DNA from: Brachycybe producta
Taxonomy: Eukaryota > Arthropoda > Diplopoda > Playtdesmida > Andrognathidae
Assembly: GCA_036925085.1 (NCBI GenBank)
Contig: JAUPFP010000024.1
Span: forward strand, 3,369,549 to 3,433,548
Reading direction: 5' to 3'
DNA length: 64,000 nt
Of the stretch, positions 1 to 9,562 are shown piece by piece. Position numbers and translations under genes: made by a program. The notes beneath the pieces were generated by a model. It did not search any database and was not told where the DNA came from. It worked only from the letters and a program-made list of their open reading frames with translations. How positions within the stretch are numbered: the stretch's first letter is position 1; every line of letters starts with the position of its first letter.

Positions 1-61
1 TTCGGAATAATTCTCTACTTGTAATGATCATTTATCAAACAAACTTTTTTGCAAATTGTAG

Positions 62-274
62 CCGAGTTTTGTCCTAAACCAGAAGATCCAATGGGAGGAA
101 ACCAACGTTGTTCTGCATGGGGACCAAAAGGTCGCTACAAGATGTGTACAATTCAATGTCAAGATGGACACCAGTTTTCTCAGCCCGTGCCAGCGTTCTA
201 CACTTGTGGTCTTGAAGGTTACTGGAGACCAACGGCGCAACCTGGAATGCCTTTAATTTATCCAGCTTGTTCTC
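62..274 (+). CDS. Exon: sushi/CCP-like module
   Basis: The acceptor is ..aaattgtag before 62 and the donor gtacgc follows 274. The exon is 213 nt, phase 1 at both ends. It encodes about 71 residues with the Cys spacing and late Trp of a sushi domain ([40 protein letters not shown]). The upstream exon that supplies the first base is outside the window. Confidence 0.85.
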
Positions 275-3200
275 GTACGCTGCACACAATTTTTTTTTCA
301 ACGAAGGCACCTTTTTTACGATAAATTGTTTTTGTCTTGTTTTAGGTGCTCAACCGGCACAAAGGATTTTTAAGATGAAGTTAAATTTTCCATCTTCTGT
401 GTTATGTTCTGATTCTGGCACAAAGATAGTTAAAAACAAAGTCTTGGAAGGATTAACTCGTTTAAACCGAGATTGGAGAGTTTGTTCAAGTTCGGAACCA
501 TCTACAGGTGCTTGTGGAGGTCTTCAAGTTAAAGTCATCTGTAATAAGGAGTTTCAAGGGCGAATGCGAAGACAAGTGGAAAGTGACGAAGCGTATGACT
601 TGGAAGTTATTTTCCCAGCAGTCAGGCAAGTCCATTCATTTGTTTTTCATGTAAATTGGAACACAAATCTCTTATGAAATGGTTGAGATAACATTTCAAA
701 TTGATTTGTAATTACTAATTACAGTGACCCTGTTACCAACATAAACAACAATCAACAGTCTACTGTACAGAATGTTGTTCAGAGTTTGGTGTTTGAAAGT
801 GGAGCATTTGATGTTAGAGATGCTCTTCCGAATGTCGTCGCCGATCCGACTTCTTTGAACACGCAGAGTGACTTTGACTGCTCTTTGGGCCGAGTAGTTG
901 TTGCTCCAAATTGCGGTAACCCATTTAGCACTTATTTGATCAACAAGAGAATCAAATAAGGATGGCATTTTATGTTTTCGTCGTTAATATTATACTGTAG
1001 TCGAGTGTGCCCCTGGAACATTCTACGAGAACAGTACGAAACATTGCATTCCATGTCCAATTGGGTCTTATCAGAATGATTATGCACAATCTCAGTGCAA
1101 ACCATGTCCGGTGATCGCAGGCAAACAGGGTGTTACGTCGATGCCGGGAGCAAGAAGTGTATCTGACTGTAAAGGTAGCTGAGAGTTTGTAGCGGACAAT
1201 CACGACGTTGATTAGATCTTTTATTAATTTTACTGTTGCTTTTGAAAAGAACGATGCAGTGTCGGAAAGTACTATGATGAAAGAGCAGGACTTTGCCGTT
1301 CTTGTGGCCATGGATTTTATCAACATGGTGAAGGCCAGTTCCGCTGTCATCCATGCAGTTTTGGTCTGACCACTCGAACAGCAGAAGCAACATCTTCTCA
1401 AGAATGCAGAGGTAAAGTATTTTTTAATAGATTGTATCAGTGAGAAAAAATGTCTGATTTCGAGCGTTCGTTTTGCAGAGGATTGTGTTTCTGGTCAAGA
1501 AATTGGATTATCGGGTAATTGCGTACCGTGTCGACAAGGTTTTTACAGAAGCAAGGGCAAGAGCATCGGTTGCGTGCCATGTCCCGAAGATACTATCACC
1601 GTTGATGTTGGAAGTGTTTCGGTGGCAGACTGTGTTCTTCGTAAGTCGATCGAAATAGGCATTATTTTAAGTCTTGACCTTTTAGTCATTTTGCTTGTAT
1701 CTTGTAGCTAAGTGCAAAGCTGGTCAATTCTTGAACACAACAGAGAGAGTCTGTGTTCCATGTATCAAGGGAATGTATCAAAACGAATCAATGCAAACGT
1801 CTTGCATTCAATGTACGAACAAAACGACCACATTAGTCAAGGGGTCATCTTCCGTAGAACAATGTGTCAATCCTTGCGATTTAGTAGACAAGAGCAAAAT
1901 ACTATGTCACGTAAACGCTCAGTGTGAATTCACTGAAGGAACCGAAAATTATAGTTGTCTTTGTAACCCCGGCTACACTGGAAACGGAACCTTCTGCAGT
2001 TGTAAGTTTTAAAACGATACTGGATAAACGTTCCGCGCTCTGACAACAACAAAAAGAAGTGACAAACGTGTGATTTTTTTTTTCTTCTTCTGCAGATATG
2101 TGCGATGATTACTGTGTGAACGAAGGCGATTGTAGGATCGATAAACAAGGAGAACCAATCTGTGACTGTCAAGGATATTATTATGGACCAAAATGCGAAG
2201 AGAAATCTGAAATTGCATTCATTGCTGGCGGCATTGCAGCTGCAGTTGGTCTCATCATATTCCTTGTTCTTCTAATATGCATGATATGCTACAGGTCAGT
2301 TCGGATTTGTTATGAACAGCTGATTTCCTCAGAACTCTTGATTAGTTCTGTTTTTTTTTCAGGAGCAAAATTAAGAGAAACTAGAAAGTGTTTTAGAAAC
2401 TAGAACAATCAGCTGAATCACTTAATTTTTTTTCCATGTTATTTTTCAAAATAAACTTTTTATAAACAAAAATTAAAATATATTGGCTGCTTAAACTTGG
2501 TTCATTTTCAAACTGACATAAAAAGCGTTTTTAAGATTTTAAGTGATTGAATTACCCTTCTAGTTTGTAAAACACTTTCAAGATTCTCTCGATGTTGCTC
2601 CTGAAAGACGGAATAACCAGAGTTCGAGAAGCGTTTAGACTTTAAAACCACCTTACTAAACCTTGATTAAACTGGTTGTATTTCTTTGTAAATGAAAAAT
2701 AGAACGAACAAGAAAACGAAGGATTCGAAGAAACCTGTGGCACCGAACAGTGACCATCAATCTCAGATCAATTTCTATTACGGCACGAATGCTCCTTATG
2801 CAGAAAGCATCGCACCTTCGCATCACAGTACTTACGCTCATTATTATGACGACGATGACGATGGTTGGGAAATGCCAAATTTTTACAACGAAACCTACAT
2901 GAAGGGTAATTTATCTCTTGGGGGGGGGAGGGGGTTGTGTTACAATAAATGATGAAAGACTAATGTTTAATTATAAACCATCTCTCTCAGAAGGACTTCA
3001 TAATGGAAAACACGGTAGTACAGCTAGTCTATACGGAAATAAAGAAGACTTGTACGATCGGCTACGAAGACACGCATATCAGGGAAAGAAAGGTGAGTCC
3101 CTTACGATCCCCACCCAACAATTAGAAAGGGGTGTCTTAAGATGGTTTAATGAACAGCTGATTTTCGAATTCTTGATTAATTCTGTCTTTCAGAAGAGCA

Positions 3201-3845
3201 AAATTACGAAAAACTAGAAAGTTTTTTTAGAAACTAGAAGGGTGGTAGCCGAATCACTTAAAAGGGTATTTTCATGTTATCTTTCAAAATAAACTTTTTA
3301 AAGACAAAAAATTTAAAAAAAACATCATTTGCTTAATTGTTTAGCCATTTGTAAACTCAAATAAAAAGCTTATTTTGAAAAATATCAAACATGAAATTGC
3401 TCGAAAGTGATTGAGCTACTCTTCTAGTTTCTAAAAGACTTGCAAATTTTTAATTTCTCTTTAGTGTTGATTCTGAAATGGAGAATAACTAGAAGCAAAA
3501 TGAAGAGAAACTTGAATGTGTTTTAGAAAGTAGAAGGGTAGCTCAATCACATAAAGAATATTTTCACGTTGATATCTTTCAAAATAAACTTTTTAAAGAC
3601 AGACATTTAAAAATACCCGGCAGACTTCTTCTGAAAGAGATATCAACATGTGAAAAATACCCTCTTTAAGTGATTGAGCTACCCTTCTAGTTTTTTAAAA
3701 CACATTCAAGTTTCTATTCATTTTGCATCTGAAAGACCTCATAATGAAGAGTTCGAGAGGCGCCGTTTATACTTTAAAACCACCTTAAATGTGTGTGTGT
3801 CTGTTGACAGGCGACAGCGACAGTGACGACCAACAAGCTCGATGA
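62..3845 (+). CDS. Multi-module single-pass membrane protein (sushi, ephrin-receptor-like Cys modules, EGF, TM), 3' part of gene
   Basis: Spliced CDS, 5' end outside the window: 62-274, 346-625, 725-915, 1001-1174, 1250-1411, 1479-1640, 1708-2001, 2096-2294, 2703-2905, 2991-3092, 3811-3845. Every junction keeps one open frame to TGA at 3843-3845. Modules in order: sushi/CCP-like; a linker with scattered Cys; four ephrin-receptor-like (GCC2/GCC3) modules of the CxxGxF..CxxCxxGxY..C..C type; an EGF module ending [15 protein letters not shown]; a second EGF ([19 protein letters not shown]); a transmembrane segment ([20 protein letters not shown]); and a cytoplasmic tail of roughly 115 residues with a basic start, many Tyr and a DDDDD run. 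Such mosaics occur in SVEP1-like and related surface proteins. By family logic it is an adhesion or receptor protein with extracellular N-terminus. The exact orthologue and ligand are unknown. All introns are GT-AG except one GC-AG. Confidence 0.88.
346..625 (+). CDS. Exon: extracellular linker, part 1 (GC donor)
   Basis: The acceptor tttgtcttgttttag precedes 346. The exon ends with cag before a GC donor (gcaagt, 626-631). It encodes a region with four Cys (VLCSDSG, WRVCSSS, GACGGL, VICNKEF) and a basic RMRRQVES stretch. Only the GC donor keeps frame: phase 2 here joins T at 725 to make AGT GAC CCT. The nearest GT site (621) would put a stop codon immediately after the junction. I do not recognise the domain. 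Confidence 0.85.
725..915 (+). CDS. Exon: extracellular linker, part 2
   Basis: The acceptor ttactaattacag precedes 725 and the donor gtaacc follows 915. It continues the linker ([40 protein letters not shown]). It leads in phase 1 into the first ephrin-receptor-like module. Confidence 0.85.
1001..1174 (+). CDS. Exon: ephrin-receptor-like Cys module 1
   Basis: 174 nt, phase 1-1. It encodes [16 protein letters not shown] then [16 protein letters not shown], the GCC2/GCC3 pattern. The acceptor tatactgtag precedes 1001 and the donor gtagct follows 1174. Confidence 0.9.
1250..1411 (+). CDS. Exon: ephrin-receptor-like Cys module 2
   Basis: 162 nt, phase 1-1. It encodes [19 protein letters not shown] then [19 protein letters not shown]. 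The acceptor is gcttttgaaaag, with a weak pyrimidine tract just upstream; the donor is gtaaag. Confidence 0.88.
1479..1640 (+). CDS. Exon: ephrin-receptor-like Cys module 3
   Basis: 162 nt, phase 1-1. It encodes [19 protein letters not shown] then [19 protein letters not shown]. The acceptor gttttgcag and donor gtaagt are both strong. Confidence 0.9.
1708..2001 (+). CDS. Exon: ephrin-receptor-like Cys module 4 plus EGF module 1
   Basis: 294 nt, phase 1-1. It encodes [17 protein letters not shown] then [17 protein letters not shown], followed by an EGF domain ([36 protein letters not shown]). The EGF C-terminal half fits the hydroxylatable or calcium-binding EGF subclass, but a full calcium motif is not clear. 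Confidence 0.9.
2096..2294 (+). CDS. Exon: EGF module 2 and transmembrane segment
   Basis: The acceptor is tttcttcttctgcag and the donor gtcagt. It encodes a compact EGF ([32 protein letters not shown]) followed directly by a hydrophobic helix of about 25 residues ([20 protein letters not shown]) ending CMICYR. This sets the topology: modules outside the cell, C-terminal tail inside. Confidence 0.92.
2306..2655. mobile_element. Family A foldback MITE in intron of membrane-protein gene
   Basis: A near-palindromic element. The left arm contains the family word gaaactagaa(ggg)tag..tgaatcactta. The right arm contains the reverse complement (taagtgattgaattaccctt, ctagttt) and ends ctttaaaaccacctta. 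It fills most of the 408-nt intron 2295-2702; without it the intron would be about 58 nt. No coding capacity. Confidence 0.8.
2703..2905 (+). CDS. Exon: cytoplasmic tail, part 1
   Basis: The acceptor ..aatgaaaaatag precedes 2703. The frame continues [14 protein letters not shown], a basic juxtamembrane anchor. Then follow Tyr/His-rich sequence and an acidic run ([19 protein letters not shown]). The donor gtaatt follows 2905. Several Tyr lie in acidic contexts, which would suit kinase sites (inference). Confidence 0.82.
2991..3092 (+). CDS. Exon: cytoplasmic tail, part 2
   Basis: 102 nt, phase 1-1. The acceptor atctctctcag precedes 2991 and the donor gtgagt follows 3092. It encodes [18 protein letters not shown] then [16 protein letters not shown], with two more acidic Tyr contexts. 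Confidence 0.82.
3137..3788. mobile_element. Family A foldback MITE, compound copy, TTAA ends
   Basis: Begins TTAAGATGGTTTAATG at 3137 and ends AAAACCACCTTAA at 3788, so it sits between two TTAA tetranucleotides. It is about 650 bp and contains more than two arm units, as if one copy inserted in or duplicated beside another. It accounts for the 718-nt length of the last intron. Confidence 0.8.
3811..3845 (+). CDS. Terminal coding exon: tail end and stop
   Basis: The acceptor gtctgttgacag precedes 3811. It encodes [11 protein letters not shown] and the stop TGA at 3843-3845. The preceding intron (3093-3810) is long because foldback elements inserted in it. Confidence 0.82.
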
Positions 3846-4925
3846 AGTCACCAGTGTGCCTTTTATTTTAATTAAACGCAGAATCAACGGATTTATAACT
3901 AAAAATACGAGAGACCACCACCACCACCACAAGCAAATTCTAATTTCCCGCCGCCATTAAAGACAACGATGATGCTGATCATGATTCACCGAAAGAAACT
4001 CGGACAAGAGAGAGAGAGACACCAATAATTACCGCAAGTAACTAAATCGTAACTAAAAGTATGGCTATTCGTAATTTCCTTTTAGATTTCGGGAGAAGTT
4101 TTTAGGCTGGCGGGAGACGAGAATGGGGAAGGGAGGGAGGTTATCGTAAAAAAAGAAACATTTTAAAATTTTCACAATTTGATGGGGTTTTTTTTTTGGA
4201 ATTTGGAGAGGGGATTAAATTTTAGATACAATGTCGGCTCCACATCAAGCTGACAAAACAGAAACACAAGTGTTTCAAGACAAATTGGCGACAATTCTAG
4301 AACATTTTTGCGACTTTAATTTTGTCTGCATTTTCACAGACGTATAAACGTTCGTATAAACATAAAAAGGGTTTTTTTTTGTCTCGGTACTTCCGCAACA
4401 TTCTTTTAACTCTTGTCTGTGCAGTGTGGACAGTTAGTAATTAAAACAACAACAACAACAAAAAGTTGCATAGTTTTTACGTAGGACAACTATAGAAACA
4501 AAAACAAAACCCAAATTTGTTTGTGTTGTGTCACAAATTTGTTGTGGTTTTGTCTTAAGTATATACTGCTGTCATGTGTTTCAGTTTTGTTTTCTTTTCA
4601 AAATCTGATTTTTCTGGCATTTTTGTTGTTTTTGTCTCGAACTTGTGTTGCGTTTTTGTCTCGAACTTGTGTTGCGTTTTTGTCTCGAACGTGTGTTGCA
4701 TTTTTGTCAGCTTGATGTGGATCCGGCCTAAGGGGGAGATTTTAAAACATGTGGTCGCGAAAAACCCTCTTTATTTAACTACTAATTTTTTTTCTATTCT
4801 TCTTTTGTATGTAATTTTTTTTTTAAAAAGTAAAAAAAATACTATTTGAACGCCATTTTTAAATGATATTAATGCAATATATAATTATTTTATTATAAAA
4901 AGCTGCTCATTTTTTTTAAATAAAA
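3846..4925 (+). other. Probable 3' UTR and downstream sequence of the membrane-protein gene
   Basis: No coding continuation after the TGA. Candidate poly(A) signals are ATTAAA near 4213 and AATAAA at about 4919; I cannot tell which is used. It contains a (CAC)n patch near 3917 and the inverted-repeat element at 4231-4729. Confidence 0.4.
4231..4729. mobile_element. Inverted-repeat element with 24-bp internal tandem repeats
   Basis: The left end (atgtcggctccacatcaagc, then tgacaaaa) and the right end (ttttgtcagcttgatgtgga, then tccggcct) are inverted copies of about 28 bp. Inside, a 24-bp unit (tttttgtctcgaacttgtg..) is repeated three times at 4629-4700. A non-autonomous DNA element is likely. 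No clear target duplication was seen. Confidence 0.65.
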
Positions 4926-5258
4926 CTAAATCGTGTTGTAAATACATATATTAGAGAGATGGCAGTTTGTTGTAATTTACGTTAAAAAAGGACCAATTTT
5001 GTATTTAAGAAAAAGGAAGAAAAAAAGTCATTGTTGTGACATCGGTTGTCTTTACGACCGGAACCACATACCAGAATATCATAATTCCATCTTTTGTTGT
5101 TGTTTTTTTTTTCCAATAAATACTCTTTTTACGACTGTCTTTTATGTCCGCAAATTAACTATCAGCATAACGATATTTGAACACAATTGTCAAATTGATT
5201 ACAATCGTTACACGACCATATTTCATATTTTAGATCACTTAGATCAGCGTTTGATTGA

Positions 5259-5624
5259 TTAAGATGGTTTAATGAACAGCTGATTTTCAATTTCTTGATT
5301 AATTCTGCCATTCAGAAGAGCGAAATTAAGAGAAACTAGAATATGTTTTAGAAACTAGAAGGGTAGCTCAATCACCTTAAAAGTATTTTCATGTTGATAT
5401 CTTTCAAAATAAACTTTTTATATATACAGCTTAAAGTTGGTTCATTTTTCAAACTTGCATTAAAAATTTATTTTGAAATATATCAACATGAAAATAACCT
5501 TTTAAGTGATTGAGATACCTGTTCTAGTTTTTAAAATATTTTAAAGTTTCTCTGCATTTTGCACTTGAAAGACAAAAATAATCAAGAGTTCGGAGAGGTT
5601 TTTACGGCTGGAAAAACACCTTAA
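5259..5624. mobile_element. Family A foldback MITE, TTAA ends
   Basis: Starts TTAAGATGGTTTAATGAACA at 5259 and ends AAAACACCTTAA at 5624. Both arms carry the family words (actagaagggtagctcaatc and its complement). About 366 bp, no ORF. Confidence 0.8.
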
Positions 5625-5683
5625 AAATTGTACCCAAAAGTGGTTTCCTCTTTGTTTTAAGTTTGAACGAACTTATGCGGCTA

Positions 5684-5835
5684 CATCCATTAAAATGCTC
5701 GTAAAAATACGTAAACATAATTTTAAAAAACCACAATTAAACCACAGTGAAGCCAACACATTGGCACACGTGCCGATTTTTTTCTGTTTTTTTAAAATTA
5801 TTTTTAGGTATTTTTACGAGCATTTTTAATAGATG
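5684..5835. mobile_element. Short hairpin element, 26-bp terminal inverted repeats
   Basis: The left end catccattaaaatgctcgta and the right end tacgagcatttttaatagat are inverted copies. About 150 bp, with no coding potential. It sits in AT-rich intergenic DNA. Confidence 0.6.
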
Positions 5836-6159
5836 TTTTTTTCTTATTTGGGCCTACTCAATGGAGTTTAGAAATTCGCGATTTTAGAAATATTTTTTAA
5901 AAATAGAACCGCACTTGCCAATTTTTTGTCGTTCTATCACTCAATCAGCATATATTTAAGGTGCACATTGCACTTTGAACCATCAAAATTGGACAATTTT
6001 AAATATGAAAAATAAACATATTGCCGCTGCGACTGTGTGTATTTTAAAAATTAACATTTTTTCTTTTAACATTGGGTCTATGGGCTCAATAGAAAAACGA
6101 TGCTATAGCGCTCTTTGCGGAGATTTTTCGAAGTAATTTTGTGATTTGAAAATATTGTA

Positions 6160-6355
6160 CAGTCATACCTCGTTTAACGTTACCTCTGAGAACTATATAC
6201 CTGGCTATAACGTAGCTGACCAAACTGCATAGCATTTTGTTACAGAATCTGCATTGACTTTAATGCTTTCTTGAGTTAACAAGGATTTGATTAACGATAA
6301 GATTTTCAGACGTTACGTAACTTACGTATCAGTATCGTTAAACGAGGTACGACAG
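6160..6355. mobile_element. Tc1/mariner/pogo-type MITE with TA target duplication
   Basis: Left end TA-CAGTCATACCTCGTTTAA; right end cgttaaacgaggtacgacag-TA. Termini starting CAGT.TACCTCG flanked by TA are typical of mariner/pogo non-autonomous elements. 196 bp, no ORF. Confidence 0.75.
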
Positions 6356-7500
6356 TATTTCATATTGTTGTAACAAGAACAGTTTTAAAAGTTTTAAGTA
6401 TCATTGACTTACCTGTGAAACTGTGATCAACCAATAGGAGTTATTTATTAGAATACATTATAATTTATAACTTTTAAAACGTCCCGCGACTTTATAATCT
6501 TCCTGATTGGTCAGAAAAAAAATCACAAAACTTGTTTACAATTGGTTCACACAAACAATCAATAAAATATCAACGTCTTCGATTGTAACCGGTTAATTCA
6601 CTGACAAACAATATATCGATATATACAATAAATTATAATGTAAATACTAAATAGCCATAATATAAAAACTACTTATCTGATCGAAAACGAAATTATTGCT
6701 TTTTTTAAAAGTAGAAAGTTTAAATTGAACTGTTTTTTTAGAGTTGTTAAAATCTAAACATTGTCTAATTACTTAGAAAAAAGCAAGTGAATCAGACGAC
6801 GCAGCACAATCTTCATAGACTTCCGTATTAAACTTACGTCACTCAACACGTTTACCACAGAGGTAACTCAACTTCATCCTATAGAGTATTTGCTGAATGA
6901 ACGTTGCCAATAGGTGGCGCAAACTATACTTAGTGCTTCAGTTACAATACGATTCAATGGACATACAGAGATGTCTTTTTTTTAGCTTCAAAAAAAGCAG
7001 ACAATTCTTCACTCACTTTTGACATTTTTTTCTTCTACATGGAGTTGCTTTATCTTTAAAAATTTATCTTGGCGGGAAATTGAGCTAAAAAAAAGCGGAA
7101 GCGGAAGAAAAATTATATAGAAAGGCGGGATTTCATCATTGTGTCTTTTTGTTTTCTCGCGACATTTTCGTGTTTTCAGATAAAAGGTAAAAAAATGTAA
7201 GTAAAAGTTGTGTGAAACATAAAAATTATCACATTTTGAGACATTTTTAATATTTTATTAACTTCTTTTTTTTGAAAAATGACACAAAATAAGAACCGAA
7301 ATAAAATCATAAAAGCACGGTTGCAACTTGCTGCCCGTGAAAGTTTTAATACAAATTAAACGTGTCTGTGACAAATTAGACAATTAGAATTGATTGGCAG
7401 TGTTGGTTTCATTGTTTTTATCCACACATAAATGTTAATTAGACATTCTTATAGGTCTTTTATGTAGGATCTTGTTTTATATACAAAAATTAAAACAATG
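6356..7500. other. Intergenic AT-rich stretch, nothing recognised
   Basis: No ORF with coding character, no inverted-repeat element that I could delimit, and no RNA gene motif. Local homopolymer runs only. Confidence 0.5.
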
Positions 7501-7507
7501 GCAGTGA

Positions 7508-8145
7508 TTAAATTCGATGGAAATGGTTTCGATTGGGAGCCGTTTAGCCTCTAAATATGGGCCCCCCTCATACGCAGCCTCAGGGGTGTTGCAACCGTAA
7601 CACGTGGGCCCTACTGTCCAGTTCGCAACAGGTACGCCTATTGTGGTTTATTAGTAATGTTACTAAAAATAGTATGGATTTTGTTAAGAAAACTTTATTT
7701 AAATGAAAATAATTGAACTTTTACACTGTGGCGTCACTGCAACACTCTGAAACAGGTAACAACATTGGCTGGGGCCGCCCATGGGGACCCATATAACTGT
7801 TCTTTTACTTTATGGCGTGTTTTTTTTTCTGCACTTGTGTTCCTGTCAAAATGATCTAATTATATTGATAAGCTCATCTGTAATTGATATCCGCAATTCA
7901 AATGTATAAATATTTACAATTCCACTTGTCGATATTCAAAATTAAAGTATGGATAGAAAAAAATTCGGCAATTTTGCCATGAATGGCCCTCCATAGTGAT
8001 CACGAGTGGTTCGACCACAAGAGAATAGAAAAATAAACACGCCTCTTATTGGAGTCGCCTTTGAGGCAACTTTTATTAAAACTTCACAGCCACGGCTTAG
8101 AGGCTAGCAGCTCGCAATCGAAATATTATTCCAATTCGATACAGA
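7508..8145. mobile_element. Element with ~50-bp terminal inverted repeats (CTCTAAG / CGATTG ends)
   Basis: The left end (tttcgattgggagccgttta, then gcctctaa) and the right end (ttagaggctagcagctcgca, then atcgaaat) are inverted, with further imperfect pairing outward. The interior has no long ORF. A non-autonomous DNA element about 640 bp long. Confidence 0.6.
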
Positions 8146-8251
8146 AAACAATAAAAAAAAAGTGAACAACATTAACAAATTCAGGTTCATAATTACCGAT
8201 AATACAATAATCGAACTCTTCTTGGCTACTTTTGCCTTTTCAGGCGCATTA

Positions 8252-8612
8252 TTAACATGGTTTATGAAACAGCTGATTTTCCAACTCAGATTATTCTGTC
8301 TTTCAGAAGAGCAAAATTAAGAGAAAAGTGTTTTAGAAACTAGAAGGGTAGCCGCAATCATACTTCAGAGTATTTTCATGTTGATATTTGTCAAAATAAA
8401 CTTTTTATTATTAACAAAAAGATTTGTCTGCTCAAACTCGGCTATAAAAAGCTTATTTTGAATTTTGAAAGATATCAAGTATGAAAAAATACTCTTTAAG
8501 TGATTGAGCTACCATTCTAGTCTCTTAAAACATTTTCTATTTTCTTTTAATTTTGCAATGGAAAAACATAAATCATCAAAGTTCGAAAATGAGCTGTTTA
8601 TAAAACACATAC
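8252..8612. mobile_element. Family A foldback MITE, diverged right end
   Basis: Starts TTAACATGGTTTATGAAACA at 8252. It carries gaaactagaagggtagccgc and its complement in the other arm. The right end (gagctgtttataaaacac) has lost the CCACCTTAA. Confidence 0.7.
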
Positions 8613-9220
8613 ATCAGTCAGAGTTGAGTTCGTTTTAACGAGAAATTTCACTGTTTAGAGACCTACAACGTGGAGAAATTAATAATAAAACAAAACAAAA
8701 TATAAAAGAAACATAAAAACAGCGTAATGATGCTGTATTTATAGTAGGTATTTCTTGAACACATCAACGCATATTTGTGAGCATAACGTGAACACAAATT
8801 CGGGTTGAAAAACCGACTATAAATTTGACATAAATGATCGGATTTAAGAGATCAAAAAAAAAAAAGTTCTCATATAGGATTAAAAAAAAATGAAAAACAA
8901 ATTCCGACTAGTATACGCCTTTTAGTAAAAAATAATTGTACTCTATATGAAAAATCAATGGTAAATAAAAGTTAATTCTACAAATATAGAAAAAATAATC
9001 AAAATTGTATTACAAAATTTGATTGAACGTTTAAAACAAACATAAGAAATTAATTTAACGAGTTTAAATATGAAAGTCTATCACCAAAACAAAAAATATG
9101 AATAAAAATAAATAAATCATATTTTGATTTTTAAAAAAAAAAGAAAATTCAAAATATGAATTTCACGTAGCAATGGGATTGCTATGAAAAGTTACTGTTA
9201 AAGAGATAAGAGAGAGGAGG
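8613..9220. other. Intergenic AT-rich stretch, nothing recognised
   Basis: Very AT-rich with poly-A runs. No supported feature. Confidence 0.5.
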
Positions 9221-9374
9221 ACGGAGCAACTTTTAGGACATGTGCGAAACAATTTCAGTCCGTTACGTTGAGTTATTATCTCGATATAACGAGATAATTT
9301 GCTATATCGAGATAATAACTCGACATAACGGACTGAAATTGTTTCGCGTATGTCCTAAAAGGGGCTCCCCGTAG
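9221..9374. mobile_element. Near-perfect palindrome, hairpin MITE
   Basis: Two arms of about 60 bp (9231-9290 and 9301-9360) differ at only a few positions around a ~10-bp loop. The outer end reads ttttaggacat..gcgaaacaa and its complement. Pairing continues weakly outside into ggagc/gctcc. The RNA would form a long stable hairpin. Confidence 0.7.
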
Positions 9375-9562
9375 AGGACATATGTCGACATTCCATTTTC
9401 TAATGCAAATATATCGAGCAAATGTTTCTCAATCTGTGGTCCAAGTGTCAATTGTGAAGGTAATTATCATCATTAGAGCAACTTCAATTAAAACTTTTTT
9501 CTAATAAAAAGGGTGGTTAGAAATTTAGAGGCTTAGATGTCTGGTTACTATCAGTTCAACCT

